In this document: positions 25,470 to 34,988 of the stretch, piece by piece | Layout of the letters: the number at the start of each line of letters is the position of its first letter | Numbering within the stretch: the stretch's first letter is position 1 | The notes under the pieces: model-generated | Databases searched by the model: none | What the model was told of the DNA's origin: nothing | What the model saw: the letters and a program-made list of their open reading frames with translations, nothing else | From: Brevibacterium permense | GTDB lineage: Bacteria; Actinomycetota; Actinomycetes; Actinomycetales; Brevibacteriaceae | Direction: 5' to 3' | Assembly (NCBI RefSeq): GCF_013280495.1 | Contig: NZ_JABSSX010000017.1 | Coordinates: 1-52,666, forward strand | Length of the DNA stretch: 52,666 nucleotides | Position numbers and translations under genes: made by a program

Positions 25470-27089
25470 GTGTCCAGCTTCTCATCCCTGGCCCGGTCCT
25501 CGGCGATCATGACCGCCGGCACCATGACCTCGCGTGTGCTCGGTTTCGTCAAAGCCTCGATGCTGGCCATGGCGATCGGAGTCACGGCGGTCCAGGCCGA
25601 TGCCTTCGATATTGCCAACAAGGTGCCGAACACCCTCTACATGCTGCTGGCCGGCGGCGTGGTCAATGCCGTACTCGTCCCGCAGATCGTGCGTGCCTCC
25701 AAACGGGAAGACGGCGGTGCCGACTTCACGAACCGGCTGCTGACGCTGTCGTTCCTGCTCCTTGTCGGTGTGAGCATCATCGCCACCGCTGCTGCCCCGC
25801 TGCTCGTCTGGCTCTACTCTTCGGGGTGGAGCGAGGAGCAGATGGCGCTGGCCACGGCTTTCGCCTTCTGGTGCCTGCCGCAGCTGTTCTTCTACGGCCT
25901 CTACACGCTGCTGGGCCAGGTGCTCAACGCGAAATCATCGTTTGGTCCTTATATGTGGGCACCGGTGCTCAACAACGTCGTCGCGATCGCAGGACTTGCC
26001 GTCTTCATCCTCGTCTTCGGCACGAACAATGCGTCTCCGCACGGGCTCGACACCTGGACCCCGGACAAGATCGCCCTCATCGCCGGAACGGCGACCCTCG
26101 GCGTCGCGGCTCAGGCGCTCATCCTCATCTGGCCGCTCAAGCGCATCGGCTTCAAGTACAAGCCGACGTTCGGATTCCGGGGAGTCGGTCTCGGCTCAGC
26201 CGGCAAGGTCGCGTTCTGGACGTTCGCAGCCATGCTCATCGGCCAGATCGGCTTCCTCATCATCTCCCGCGTCGCTTCGGGGGCGTCGATCCCCGGTGAC
26301 GGCAACGCCTCGAACGCCGCTTATACGAACGCCTACCTTGTGTTCATGCTCCCGCATTCGCTCATCGCGGTGTCTTTGGCCACTGCGCTGTTCACCTCTC
26401 TGGCAAAGAACGCGGCCGAGGAGGACACCGAGGCTGTCGTCGGCGACTTCTCGATGGGTGTGCGCATGGTCGGGATGGTCAACACATTCGCCCTCGCCGC
26501 CCTCGTCGTCCTCGCCTCACCGGTGGCGATGATCATTGCCGGTCCTGGTCGCGAACAGGCCATGGCCATCGGTCTGGTCATCATCACGATGGTCTTCGGC
26601 CTCGTTCCCTTCAGCGCGAACTATCTCGCGCAGCGGGTGTTCTACGCCTACGGCGATGCGAAGACCCCGTTCCTCATCCAGCTGCCGCAGATCATCTTCC
26701 AGTCCCTGGCGGTGCTCGCGGTATCGATCTTCCCGAAGTCGGTGACGGTGGCGATCATCGGTCTCGTCATGAGCCTCGGCTATCTGATGGCGATGATCAT
26801 CTCGTTTGCGGTCCTGAAGAAGCGCCTCGGCGCCATCGACCTGCGCGGAATCCTCACCTCGCACATGAAGTTCCTCCTCGCGGCGATCGTCGCCGCGGGC
26901 GCTGGGTTCGGTCTGCTCTACTTCGTCCCGGACTTCGCCTTGGCAGGACGCTGGCAGGCATTCATCACCACGGCTGCCGTCGGCACCGTGATGCTCCTGT
27001 TCTTCATCGGAGCTTGTTATTTGCTCAGAGTCAGAGAGTTGTATTCGATTATTGGCGTGGTAGCTGGAAAACTAAGGAAAACAGCCTGA
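25470..27089 (+). CDS. murJ: Lipid II flippase MurJ (MviN)
   Basis: The 539-residue protein has about 14 TM segments. The N-terminal MurJ pattern is SSAIMTAGTMTSRVLGFVKA, with ADAFDIANKVPNTLYMLLAG and the following GVVNAVLVPQIVR. MurJ exports lipid-linked peptidoglycan precursor across the membrane. A GTG start with AAGAGG 7-12 bases upstream lies three bases past the previous stop. In mycobacteria MviN continues into a pseudokinase and an extracellular domain; here it ends after the TM region and the pseudokinase is a separate gene 22 bp downstream. Confidence 0.95.
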   Translation: MSSFSSLARSSAIMTAGTMTSRVLGFVKASMLAMAIGVTAVQADAFDIANKVPNTLYMLLAGGVVNAVLVPQIVRASKREDGGADFTNRLLTLSFLLLVGVSIIATAAAPLLVWLYSSGWSEEQMALATAFAFWCLPQLFFYGLYTLLGQVLNAKSSFGPYMWAPVLNNVVAIAGLAVFILVFGTNNASPHGLDTWTPDKIALIAGTATLGVAAQALILIWPLKRIGFKYKPTFGFRGVGLGSAGKVAFWTFAAMLIGQIGFLIISRVASGASIPGDGNASNAAYTNAYLVFMLPHSLIAVSLATALFTSLAKNAAEEDTEAVVGDFSMGVRMVGMVNTFALAALVVLASPVAMIIAGPGREQAMAIGLVIITMVFGLVPFSANYLAQRVFYAYGDAKTPFLIQLPQIIFQSLAVLAVSIFPKSVTVAIIGLVMSLGYLMAMIISFAVLKKRLGAIDLRGILTSHMKFLLAAIVAAGAGFGLLYFVPDFALAGRWQAFITTAAVGTVMLLFFIGACYLLRVRELYSIIGVVAGKLRKTA

Positions 27090-27111
27090 GCCCCGTCTAT
27101 CCCCACCGGAG

Positions 27112-29538
27112 GTGGTCGCCCTGATCGATATCGAACCCGGCATGGTGGTGGCCGGTCGCTATGTCGTATCGACCGTCGACCGCCGATGGCTTCCCGAAAA
27201 GCCCGAGGTCGGTGCCGTCTGCACTGGACTCGATGCGATCCTCGACGAACCTGTGCTCATCCTCGTCGCCGATGCCGACGGTTCCAACGACGTCCTCGAA
27301 GCCGCCCGTCGTGTATCGATCCTCGGTGACCCGCGCATCGCCCCGACCCTCGACGTCGGTCATTCCAACGGGCTGGACTACATCGTCATCAAGCGCATCG
27401 CGGTGACTCCGTTCAACCAGATCCTGCCGCGTTCGCCGCTGCCCGTCGACGCCGCCTGCGCACTCATCGGCGAGGTCGGCTCGGCGCTCGTGACCTCGGC
27501 CAGGCGGGGACTGTTCCATATGTTCCTGCGTCCGAGTCTGGTCGGTCTGACCTCGAAGGGTGCGGTGGTCATCGCCGGCATCGGAATCGATGCGGCACTG
27601 GCGCTGGACACCGGGCTCGTCGAGCAGGAGGACTACACGCCGACCAAGGCCTCACGTCGAGACGCCCTCGCGCTCGTCCAGCTCTTCTACACGGCTCTGA
27701 CCGGATACTGGCCCGGTGAAGAGGCATTCGACGGCATTCCTCCTGCGGAGAAGGAGAACGCTCGGATCGCCCGAGCACAGGCGCTCAACCCCGACGTCCC
27801 CGACAAGCTCGATGACTTCGTCAGTGGAATCATCACGGGTTCGGATCCCGGTCCGGGTTCGGTCGCCGAGGTTCTCGGCTATATCGACAAGTGGGACCCG
27901 GAACTGCTGCGCTACGTCAATCGTGCTCCGGTGGCGGAGAACGAGAATCTGTTCGATCAGTCGCCGCGCAGCTTCGATGAGGCCACCAGCCTGCCCGCTC
28001 CACGCTCGAAGACCATCGGGCCCGGTCCCGGCGGTTCGACCAGCGCCAGCGAAGATCAGGTGCAGGCCGCCTTGGTGCGCATCGGAATCACTCGTCCGGG
28101 AACGCGGGGACTGGCCGCCGGAGTGGTAGGAAGCACCACGGGCCGGTATGCCGACCGGATGCAGATGCGCGAGGCCTCGAGCTTCCCGATTGCGAAGGAA
28201 CAACTCGACAGCGCCGCTCAGGACTGGGAAGAATGGCAGCCGGAGCAGACGTATTCGGAGTATTCGGAGTACGCGGAGCACGAATACGACGAGAACCTCA
28301 CGACCCCGATCATGAGTCGGGAAGACGATTCGGATCCTGACACTCAGGCACTTGAGATCGTCCCCGAGAACGACGACGAAGGCGATGAGAACGACACGCG
28401 CGTGATCATGGACGGCGAGGACGAGGACGACGGTTCCTGGTTCCTCGGCGGCATGTTCGAAACCAACGAACAGCAGCGAGAGCATCAGCGACGCGAGTAT
28501 GAACGCGAACGGCGGATCGCGAAGGCCAAGGAGGACGAGGCGCGCAGGCGGCTTGCCGCCTTCGAGGCGAGTTCGGCCGCCCGTCAGCAGGAAGCCAACG
28601 CTGCCGCACCGCCGAAGGAGATGCGCCGGCTGTCGCCGGACTATGTGGACGAGCCCAGGGCCGGCGACGATCGGAACACCGGTGGCGAGTCTCGCGCCGA
28701 GGCAGCTGGGAGCTCCTCGTCTGTGCGCCCGGCCGAGTGCAAGGCCGGGAAACCTCGCCAACAGCACAGCGATTCGACCGATGTAGCGCAGGCTGCGTCT
28801 GCGAAGAACCGAAACAAGGCCGCCGGGGCAGCGGGTGCCGCAGGAGTTGCCGGCGCCGGAGGTGCTGGCGGCAGCGCTGCTTCCGGCGGTGCAGGCAGCG
28901 GTTCGGGTGGAACAGGTCCCGACGAGCGGGATCCAGCGGCGACTCGTAAGCCCTTCCTGTGGCTGGTTCTCGGCCTCGCGGTCGTTGCCGCCATCGTGCT
29001 CGGCATCGTCATCATCGGCTTCAACTCGGGAGACGAGGAGTCCACTCCGGTCTCCGAGACGTCCGCAGCGAGCGAGCAGCCGACGAAGAAGGAAGAGAAG
29101 AGTACTCCGAAAGCCGATCCTCCGAAGATCAAGACGGTCGAATCCCTCGACCCCGAGGGCGACGGATCGGAACACGACAGTGAAACCGAGAATGTCATTC
29201 CCAAGACCGAAGGCTCGTGGAACACCGACCGGTACAACTCGGCGAGCTTCGGCAACCTCAAATCCGGTGTCGGCCTGCTCTTCGAGTTCGAGGACGAGAC
29301 CACCATGAGCAAGGTGAAGGTGGCATCGGGGAACTCCGGAGGCAAGTTCGAGATCCGTGACGGTGAAGACCCTGAGGACGCGAAGGTCATCGGCGAAGGC
29401 GTCTTCGATGCCGACGGCGCCGTCACCGTGGAGTTCGATGAAGAGGTCGAGACGGACAAGCTCATCCTCTGGGTCACCGAACTGCCGCAGACCGATGGCG
29501 GCTATAAGGCCACGATCAGCTCTGTGAAGTTCTTCTGA
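27112..29538 (+). CDS. Stand-alone membrane pseudokinase, partner of MurJ
   Basis: The 808-residue protein has a kinase-like N-terminal domain (about residues 15-270) without a VAIK lysine, HRD or DFG motif, so it is predicted to be inactive. A long acidic disordered region follows (Glu/Asp rich, a coiled-coil-like Arg/Glu stretch near 440-490, then Ala/Gly rich). A TM lies at about 615-637 (LWLVLGLAVVAAIVLGIVII), and then an extracellular beta-sandwich-like domain. It corresponds to the C-terminal half of mycobacterial MviN, which binds FhaA when phosphorylated by PknB. The GTG taken as start overlaps GGAGG; CTG at 27121 would be better spaced, so the start is uncertain. Confidence 0.8.
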   Translation: MVALIDIEPGMVVAGRYVVSTVDRRWLPEKPEVGAVCTGLDAILDEPVLILVADADGSNDVLEAARRVSILGDPRIAPTLDVGHSNGLDYIVIKRIAVTPFNQILPRSPLPVDAACALIGEVGSALVTSARRGLFHMFLRPSLVGLTSKGAVVIAGIGIDAALALDTGLVEQEDYTPTKASRRDALALVQLFYTALTGYWPGEEAFDGIPPAEKENARIARAQALNPDVPDKLDDFVSGIITGSDPGPGSVAEVLGYIDKWDPELLRYVNRAPVAENENLFDQSPRSFDEATSLPAPRSKTIGPGPGGSTSASEDQVQAALVRIGITRPGTRGLAAGVVGSTTGRYADRMQMREASSFPIAKEQLDSAAQDWEEWQPEQTYSEYSEYAEHEYDENLTTPIMSREDDSDPDTQALEIVPENDDEGDENDTRVIMDGEDEDDGSWFLGGMFETNEQQREHQRREYERERRIAKAKEDEARRRLAAFEASSAARQQEANAAAPPKEMRRLSPDYVDEPRAGDDRNTGGESRAEAAGSSSSVRPAECKAGKPRQQHSDSTDVAQAASAKNRNKAAGAAGAAGVAGAGGAGGSAASGGAGSGSGGTGPDERDPAATRKPFLWLVLGLAVVAAIVLGIVIIGFNSGDEESTPVSETSAASEQPTKKEEKSTPKADPPKIKTVESLDPEGDGSEHDSETENVIPKTEGSWNTDRYNSASFGNLKSGVGLLFEFEDETTMSKVKVASGNSGGKFEIRDGEDPEDAKVIGEGVFDADGAVTVEFDEEVETDKLILWVTELPQTDGGYKATISSVKFF

Positions 29539-29687
29539 ACCGACCAGCAGTTCCTCGTACCCTGATGCCGGACGGCATGCGGGTGCGGAATAGTCCGCGG
29601 CACCGTACCGTTATAGGTGCGAACGTCATTCCGCTCGGCACTCCGCGGCGCGCTGAGCACAGCAGATAGAAGCAGGGAACTTTTCAC

Positions 29688-30674
29688 ATGACTGATACTC
29701 AACTGGTGATCATTGGATCGGGGCCGGCCGGCTACACCGCAGCTGTCTACGCGGCCCGTGCGAACCTCTCCCCGGTCGTCATCGCAGGATCGGTGACCGC
29801 AGGCGGCGAACTGATGAACACCACCGACGTCGAGAACTTCCCCGGATTCCCCGCCGGTGTACAGGGGCCCGAACTCATGGAGAGCATGCGAGAGCAGGCT
29901 GAGAAGTTCGGTGCCGAGGTCATCTACGACGATGTCGCGACCCTCAAACTCAACCCGGGTGCTCACGAGATCGAGACCGCTCTGGGATCTCGTTACACAG
30001 CCAAGGCCGTGATCCTGGCAACCGGCTCGGCATACCGCGAGCTCGGACTGCCCAACGAAAAGAAGCTCTCCGGGCACGGAGTCAGCTGGTGCGCCACCTG
30101 CGACGGATTCTTCTTCCGTGATCAGCACATCGCTGTCATCGGCGGCGGCGACTCCGCACTCGAGGAGGCCACCTTCCTCACCCGTTTCGCGTCCAAAGTC
30201 ACGCTGGTCCACCGCCGGCAAGAGTTGCGTGCCTCGCAGGCCATGCAGGACCGCGCGAACGCCGATGAGAAGCTCGAGTTCCTCCTCGACTCCGAAGTTG
30301 CCGAAATTCACGGCGAGGATTCCCTCACCGGGCTGACCATCCGCAACATCGTAACAGGGGAGACTTCGGAACTGCCCGTGACCGGCATGTTCGTGGCCAT
30401 CGGCTCCGACCCGCGGACCAGCCTGTTCGCCGATCAACTCGAGATGCGCGCCGACGGGTACCTCAGCGTCGACGGTCGCACCTCGAAGACGTCGATCGAG
30501 GGCGTCTTCGCGGCCGGCGACGTCATCGACTCGGTCTACCGTCAGGCCATCACTGCTGCCGGCTCGGGCTGCTCGGCCGCGCTGGACGCCGAACATTACC
30601 TCGGTGATCTCGAGGCTGCTTCTAAGCCCGCCCTGGCGGAAACAGCAGTGGCCGAAGCCCCAGTCACTTCCTGA
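29688..30674 (+). CDS. trxB: Thioredoxin-disulfide reductase
   Basis: The 328-residue flavoprotein has the FAD-binding GSGPAGYTAAVYAARANL at the N-terminus, the redox-active CATC in SWCATCDGFFF, and the NADPH-binding GGGDSALEEA followed by TFLTRFASKVTLVHRRQ. The late FAD motif VFAAGDVIDSVYRQ is also present. It reduces thioredoxin with NADPH in the cytoplasm; trxA follows 123 bp later. The ATG is preceded by AGGGA at a rather long spacing. Confidence 0.97.
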   Translation: MTDTQLVIIGSGPAGYTAAVYAARANLSPVVIAGSVTAGGELMNTTDVENFPGFPAGVQGPELMESMREQAEKFGAEVIYDDVATLKLNPGAHEIETALGSRYTAKAVILATGSAYRELGLPNEKKLSGHGVSWCATCDGFFFRDQHIAVIGGGDSALEEATFLTRFASKVTLVHRRQELRASQAMQDRANADEKLEFLLDSEVAEIHGEDSLTGLTIRNIVTGETSELPVTGMFVAIGSDPRTSLFADQLEMRADGYLSVDGRTSKTSIEGVFAAGDVIDSVYRQAITAAGSGCSAALDAEHYLGDLEAASKPALAETAVAEAPVTS

Positions 30675-30797
30675 TCCCGAAACGTCCGGCCATATCGCTG
30701 CTCTTGACAGCACATCGGGCCGAGCGAACAGGCCCGGGAATGAAAGATCCAGCTCCACTGTTCTGATAGAGACATTCGTTGTGAAGGAAGGTTACTC

Positions 30798-31115
30798 ATG
30801 TCGACAGAAGTCACCGATGCGACGTTCGAAGAGAACGTCCTGAAGTCCGACAAGCCCGTACTCGTCGATTTCTGGGCTCCTTGGTGCGGCCCCTGCCGTA
30901 TGGTCAGCCCCATCGTCGACCAGATCGCCGAAGAGCACGGAGACAAGCTCAACGTGGTCAAGGTCAACACCGACGAGAACCTCGAGACCGCAAGCACCTA
31001 TGGAATCACCTCGATTCCGGCGCTCTACGTCTTCAAGGACGGCGAAGTCGCCAAGACCATCATCGGCGCGCGTCCGAAGCCCGCCCTCGAGGATGAGCTC
31101 TCCGACTTCATCTGA
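30798..31115 (+). CDS. trxA: Thioredoxin
   Basis: The 105-residue protein has the thioredoxin fold with the active site FWAPWCGPCRM, the buried Asp region VLVDF, and the cis-Pro loop GITSIPALYVFKDGE. GAAGG precedes the ATG. It is the electron carrier for ribonucleotide reductase and other thiol-dependent enzymes, reduced by TrxB encoded just upstream. A hairpin terminator follows directly. Confidence 0.97.
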   Translation: MSTEVTDATFEENVLKSDKPVLVDFWAPWCGPCRMVSPIVDQIAEEHGDKLNVVKVNTDENLETASTYGITSIPALYVFKDGEVAKTIIGARPKPALEDELSDFI

Positions 31116-31122
31116 TCGAGTT

Positions 31123-31158
31123 CTAAGGCGCCTGTTGTAATATCAACGGGCGCCTTAG
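31123..31158 (+). terminator. Terminator after trxA
   Basis: CTAAGGCGCC pairs with GGCGCCTTAG, with TGTTG/CAAC extending the stem around an AT-rich loop. It begins 8 bases after the trxA stop and separates trxA from the cwlM-like gene. The following bases (GCATTTCT) are moderately T rich. Confidence 0.75.
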
Positions 31159-31219
31159 GCATTTCTGAGCGCCGCTGAACACTGACCCTGGAAACGCATC
31201 ACCGACGATTGGCACCGCA

Positions 31220-32356
31220 TTGACGAACACGAACTTACCGCGCTACTCGCGCGGCGACATTTCCGAGATGCTGCCCAATATCAAAGCTCAGATGGCCCGT
31301 TTAGGGCTCCATGTCGGAGATACCGAGACCGCGGACTTCGACCGAGACTTTGAGTTGGGTGTCCGCCAGTTCCAGCAGGACCGCGGGATCCTCTGCGACG
31401 GTGTGTTGGGCCCTGAGACGTTTTCTGCGCTGGAGCAGGCTCGATATCAGTTGGGCGACCGTGTGCTCCGATTCGACCCCGTCAGAGTGCTGTCAGGCGA
31501 TGATGTCGTCGACCTCCAGACTAAACTCGCCGGCCTGGGCTTCTATCCGGGTCGTATCGATTCCGAGTACGCATCTCTGACAGAGGCAGCGGTCAAGGAA
31601 CTGCAGATGAGTTTGGGTACAAAGGTCGACGGTGTGACGGGGCCCCAGACCTTGCGCGGTCTCAACGCGATCGACCGCAACCAGGACACCGGCAATCTCT
31701 TCGCGCTTCAGGAGCGTGCACGCGTAGCGGCTTCGGGTACGTCCCTCGTCGGCCGCACTTTCGTCATCGAGGCCGCAACTACAGTTGTAGATTTCCAGAC
31801 ATTGCCTATGACGGATGAGCAGTCTGCCCTCGAGCGTCAGATCACTCTGGATATAGCAAGTCGCCTTGTTGGTCGCTTGGAAGCCATCGGTGCAGGAGCC
31901 CTCCTCCTCGAAGGCGATGCCGTCGAAGTCAATCGCGCGGATACCCTCGGCGCGTCTGCGGTCATCACCGTCACCGCGGATGTGAGCAAATCCAAGGATG
32001 CCAACGGATTGGCAACCTTCTACTTCGGTCACGAACGTCAGTCGGACCTCAATTCGCCAACGGGGCAGAAGCTCGCAGAGCTCATCCAAGGAGAACTGGT
32101 CGCACGGACCGGAATGCAGGACTGCCGCACGCATGCGCGCACATGGTCATCACTCAAGCGACTGAAGACGCCGAAGGTGCATGTCGTCAGCGGTTACCTC
32201 ACTAACCAAGACGATCTCGAGAACCTCCAGGATCCGCACGTCCGAGATGCGATTGCCGACGGTATAGCCGCTGCACTCCAGCGCCTCTACATTGTGGAGG
32301 ACAAGGATCCTCAGACCGGCAGTCTCAGTCTCGATGCCATCAAAGCGCTGAACTAG
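31220..32356 (+). CDS. CwlM-like protein: two peptidoglycan-binding domains plus degenerate amidase
   Basis: The 378-residue protein, with a TTG start and no clear ribosome binding site, has two PG_binding_1 repeats (about residues 12-75 and 88-150, each ending in DGVLGPETF or DGVTGPQTL). An amidase_3-like domain follows (175-360). The zinc ligands are missing: VIEAATT (182-188) replaces the DPGHGG region, VTAD (251-254) stands at the second His motif, and HVVSGYLTN (321-329) lacks the catalytic Glu. There is no signal peptide. Mycobacterial CwlM (Rv3915), at the same locus, is a cytoplasmic activator of MurA and MurJ partner; the same regulatory role is inferred here. Confidence 0.85.
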   Translation: MTNTNLPRYSRGDISEMLPNIKAQMARLGLHVGDTETADFDRDFELGVRQFQQDRGILCDGVLGPETFSALEQARYQLGDRVLRFDPVRVLSGDDVVDLQTKLAGLGFYPGRIDSEYASLTEAAVKELQMSLGTKVDGVTGPQTLRGLNAIDRNQDTGNLFALQERARVAASGTSLVGRTFVIEAATTVVDFQTLPMTDEQSALERQITLDIASRLVGRLEAIGAGALLLEGDAVEVNRADTLGASAVITVTADVSKSKDANGLATFYFGHERQSDLNSPTGQKLAELIQGELVARTGMQDCRTHARTWSSLKRLKTPKVHVVSGYLTNQDDLENLQDPHVRDAIADGIAAALQRLYIVEDKDPQTGSLSLDAIKALN

Positions 32357-32671
32357 TCAGCCAACTTCAACCTCGCTGCCTCCAGAGCCGTGTTCCTTGA
32401 ATAGGAGCGCGGCTCTTCTCACCTCGGTCTTCAACCTCTGGGAACATTCCACCAGACGACTGACGACAGACAAGAGGCGATCCCTACAACCACCGAAGAC
32501 TTGTTGATACAACCCCAAATAGGCGCCTACCACAGCGCCGGTCGATCAGCCCGGCCGCTGCACAGCGGACGAGACAAGTACAGTCGACCTACACAGTCGA
32601 CCAAGCACGACGGGTTCGCGACCTAGCACCACGAGTTCGTTACCTTGCATCATAGGTCCTGCCGCGATATG

Positions 32672-32685
32672 TTTCACGTGAAACG
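32672..32685. other. parS site 1
   Basis: GTTTCACGTGAAAC, the perfect palindromic core of the ParB-binding centromere site, about 316 bp after the cwlM-like gene. Confidence 0.95.
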
Positions 32686-32873
32686 CCACCCGTGGACTGC
32701 GACCAGACACATCACCCGATTTGGGCTTCCGCTGACAAGCGAGGCACTCTAAGGCCGACCTTCTGTTTACAATCATCGACCACGCCCTCGTGTGCTTTCG
32801 CACCGACTATTCGCACCGCCTAGGTTATACTCGCACCACCACCGACAACGAACAAATCCAGTCCTGCCACTTC

Positions 32874-32887
32874 GTTTCACGTGAAAC
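32874..32887. other. parS site 2
   Basis: Perfect GTTTCACGTGAAAC palindrome, 202 bp from site 1. Confidence 0.95.
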
Positions 32888-33239
32888 CATACGAATTCTT
32901 CGCAATCGCGAGGCCAATAAACATAGCAACACCGCGTACGATTCCTCGCTGGCACCAACGCATACTTAAGGCGTTGAGCTGTACCGTCCGTTCGCTACTA
33001 AGGCAAGTAGGGTTTCACCAGCTCCAATCACGGCGCCAACGCCGTCTTTGCGAATGCGCGACCCACCAGCTCGACTAGAAGCCGCAACCCATTATGTGCG
33101 CGTTCTGCACGTCTAGCCGACACCGAACCGCGGTTGAGAATTCTCTCCTACACACTCAACCCAGCAGAGCTCCCTTGGCTGTTCGATCAACTACAAAGCA
33201 GCAATAGAACTGCCGCCACCCCCTCGTGGGAAATGGGTC

Positions 33240-33253
33240 GTTTCACGTGGAAC
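33240..33253. other. parS site 3 (variant)
   Basis: GTTTCACGTGGAAC. The minus strand reads GTTCCACGTGAAAC, which fits the known GTTNCACGTGAAAC consensus. It lies 366 bp from site 2. Confidence 0.88.
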
Positions 33254-33446
33254 AGCGATACTGAGATAGCGCCAGTGTAGGTAGTTGTCGCCTCCGTGAA
33301 AGGTGACAGAGCGTCCTCGGCTCTGACCAGACGACTGAAGCAACCGGACTCCCTGGCCCAAGCAGGTATGCTCAATTCGCAATCGAAATTCATTCTGCCG
33401 GCAAACGGGTGCACTAGCCCGGGACGATCCGGACTTCGCCAGGGAA

Positions 33447-33460
33447 GTTTCACGTGAAAC
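33447..33460. other. parS site 4
   Basis: Perfect GTTTCACGTGAAAC palindrome, 207 bp from site 3. Confidence 0.95.
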
Positions 33461-33797
33461 GGAATCTCTAAATGAAAGCCGTCGAAGGCAGCTCACCCCT
33501 ACGGAAGGTCACTGCTAAGTCTAAGTAGGACTCAACATGGACCGGAAACCGACAAAACAGGCGTTCCTTGCTCTCTTGCGGCATATCGAAACCCAAGCCC
33601 ACAGACAAGTCGCGACGGCGTTACAACCACAAAAGCGTTACAACAGAGTACGGCAGACCCGACAAATGAAGAGAACTGAAGACCCAGCAACAGTGAAGAA
33701 AGGAACACCCGAGCGCCGTCATAGCGGCGCGGTTCCGATTCTTAAAGATGATGTCCATCAACAGACAACACGGCTGGCATCGCTCGGTAGAAATACG

Positions 33798-33811
33798 GTT
33801 CCACGTGAAAC
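33798..33811. other. parS site 5 (variant)
   Basis: GTTCCACGTGAAAC, the form with C at the variable position, as in Bacillus subtilis parS. It lies 351 bp from site 4. Confidence 0.9.
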
Positions 33812-34128
33812 ATTTGCCACGGGCCCGATTTATCACATGACAAAGTGCGCTGAATGCGTCGATATCGTTGGAACTGCGGCCCGAGTCCCGACCCGCTGAT
33901 TTCAGCTCGTCATTCCAAATACGCATATCCGACGGAGCGTACGTCGTGCCCCGAGGAAGGATGCCTTTAACGATTATTAATGGACTCTACGGCAGCGACC
34001 AACTGCAGTCAGCCATTGATTCGCCTCTAGATTGCATACAGCAGTCTTGAGCCGTAGAAGTGGGTTCGAGTCCGCGATGACGCCCGAACATGTGGCTCCA
34101 AGTTACCAGTTCCATCCCACACAGACCG

Positions 34129-34142
34129 GTTTCACGTGAAAC
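34129..34142. other. parS site 6
   Basis: Perfect GTTTCACGTGAAAC palindrome, 331 bp from site 5. Confidence 0.95.
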
Positions 34143-34525
34143 GGCACTCTCGCACGCGTTGTTCAAGTTCGTCTAGCCCGGCAGAATCACCGGATCACAT
34201 TCGACCGCGAATCAGTGTGATCCTCTCCATGGTGCGCTATCCGGCACAGCGCGGACACGCGATTTCGTCACTCTGTGCCGCGGCGACTAACGGAGCTCGA
34301 ACCTCAGGAGGTGATCCCACAGAGGCCACGGGGTGTTCCAGAAACCTTTCATAAGCGTCTGAAGTGAGCGTGGCCCATTCTCAAGAAGGGAATGTCGACG
34401 ACTCATAGTCCGAAGTCGCTAACCAATTGGGAGCCTATTGAACCGTGCGGATATCCGCCCTGTTCGGAGTCCTGTTCAGGCATCGCGGGCGGCGCCACTG
34501 CTGTCTACGCAACGCGACAACTGCG

Positions 34526-34539
34526 GTTTCACGTGAAAC
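34526..34539. other. parS site 7
   Basis: Perfect GTTTCACGTGAAAC palindrome, 397 bp from site 6, the widest gap in the array. Confidence 0.95.
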
Positions 34540-34682
34540 ATGAACTTCTCCTGCATGGCAGCAGAGGATGACCTAGGCACATCAGCACTAACGTGCCCCG
34601 TTTCCGATTAATCAGATTCTGTAGAGGTATGATATGACTTCCGGTTCGCACGCTCCCGATTCCTTAGCAACAGCTGCCGCGC

Positions 34683-34696
34683 GTTTCACGTGAAAC
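34683..34696. other. parS site 8
   Basis: Perfect GTTTCACGTGAAAC palindrome, 157 bp from site 7, the narrowest gap in the array. Confidence 0.95.
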
Positions 34697-34974
34697 AGCG
34701 CCTTTGGCAACGCAACCCGGATAGGTGACCACCATAAAGACGCCTCCAGCTTCTCTATACACTCCAACTAGAGGATGCTTGCGTAGCGCCTGCAGACTTA
34801 CGGTGGAAATTATCATCTCACCAGCCGACAACTAATGGCTGGAGAGCTTGCGGTACGGACGTTCAAACTACGTATCTTCCTCATATTTCGAGGTGGTTGT
34901 CCATGACAGGGATGCATGGTTCCAACGAACTCGACTGTCGAGTAAGGAGTCGAACGGCAACTAGTAGTTAGACC

Positions 34975-34988
34975 GTTTCACGTGAAAC
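34975..34988. other. parS site 9
   Basis: Perfect GTTTCACGTGAAAC palindrome, 292 bp from site 8 and about 110 bp before the parB terminator. Confidence 0.95.

Noticed and set aside
33537..33899. 120-codon plus-strand frame in the parS region
   Set aside because: No ribosome binding site, spans a parS site, and has no codon bias matching the neighbouring genes.
34040..34080. tRNA-like T-arm (GGGTTCGAGTCC) in the parS region
   Set aside because: The flanking bases do not form a T-stem, acceptor stem or full cloverleaf. At most it is a decayed fragment.
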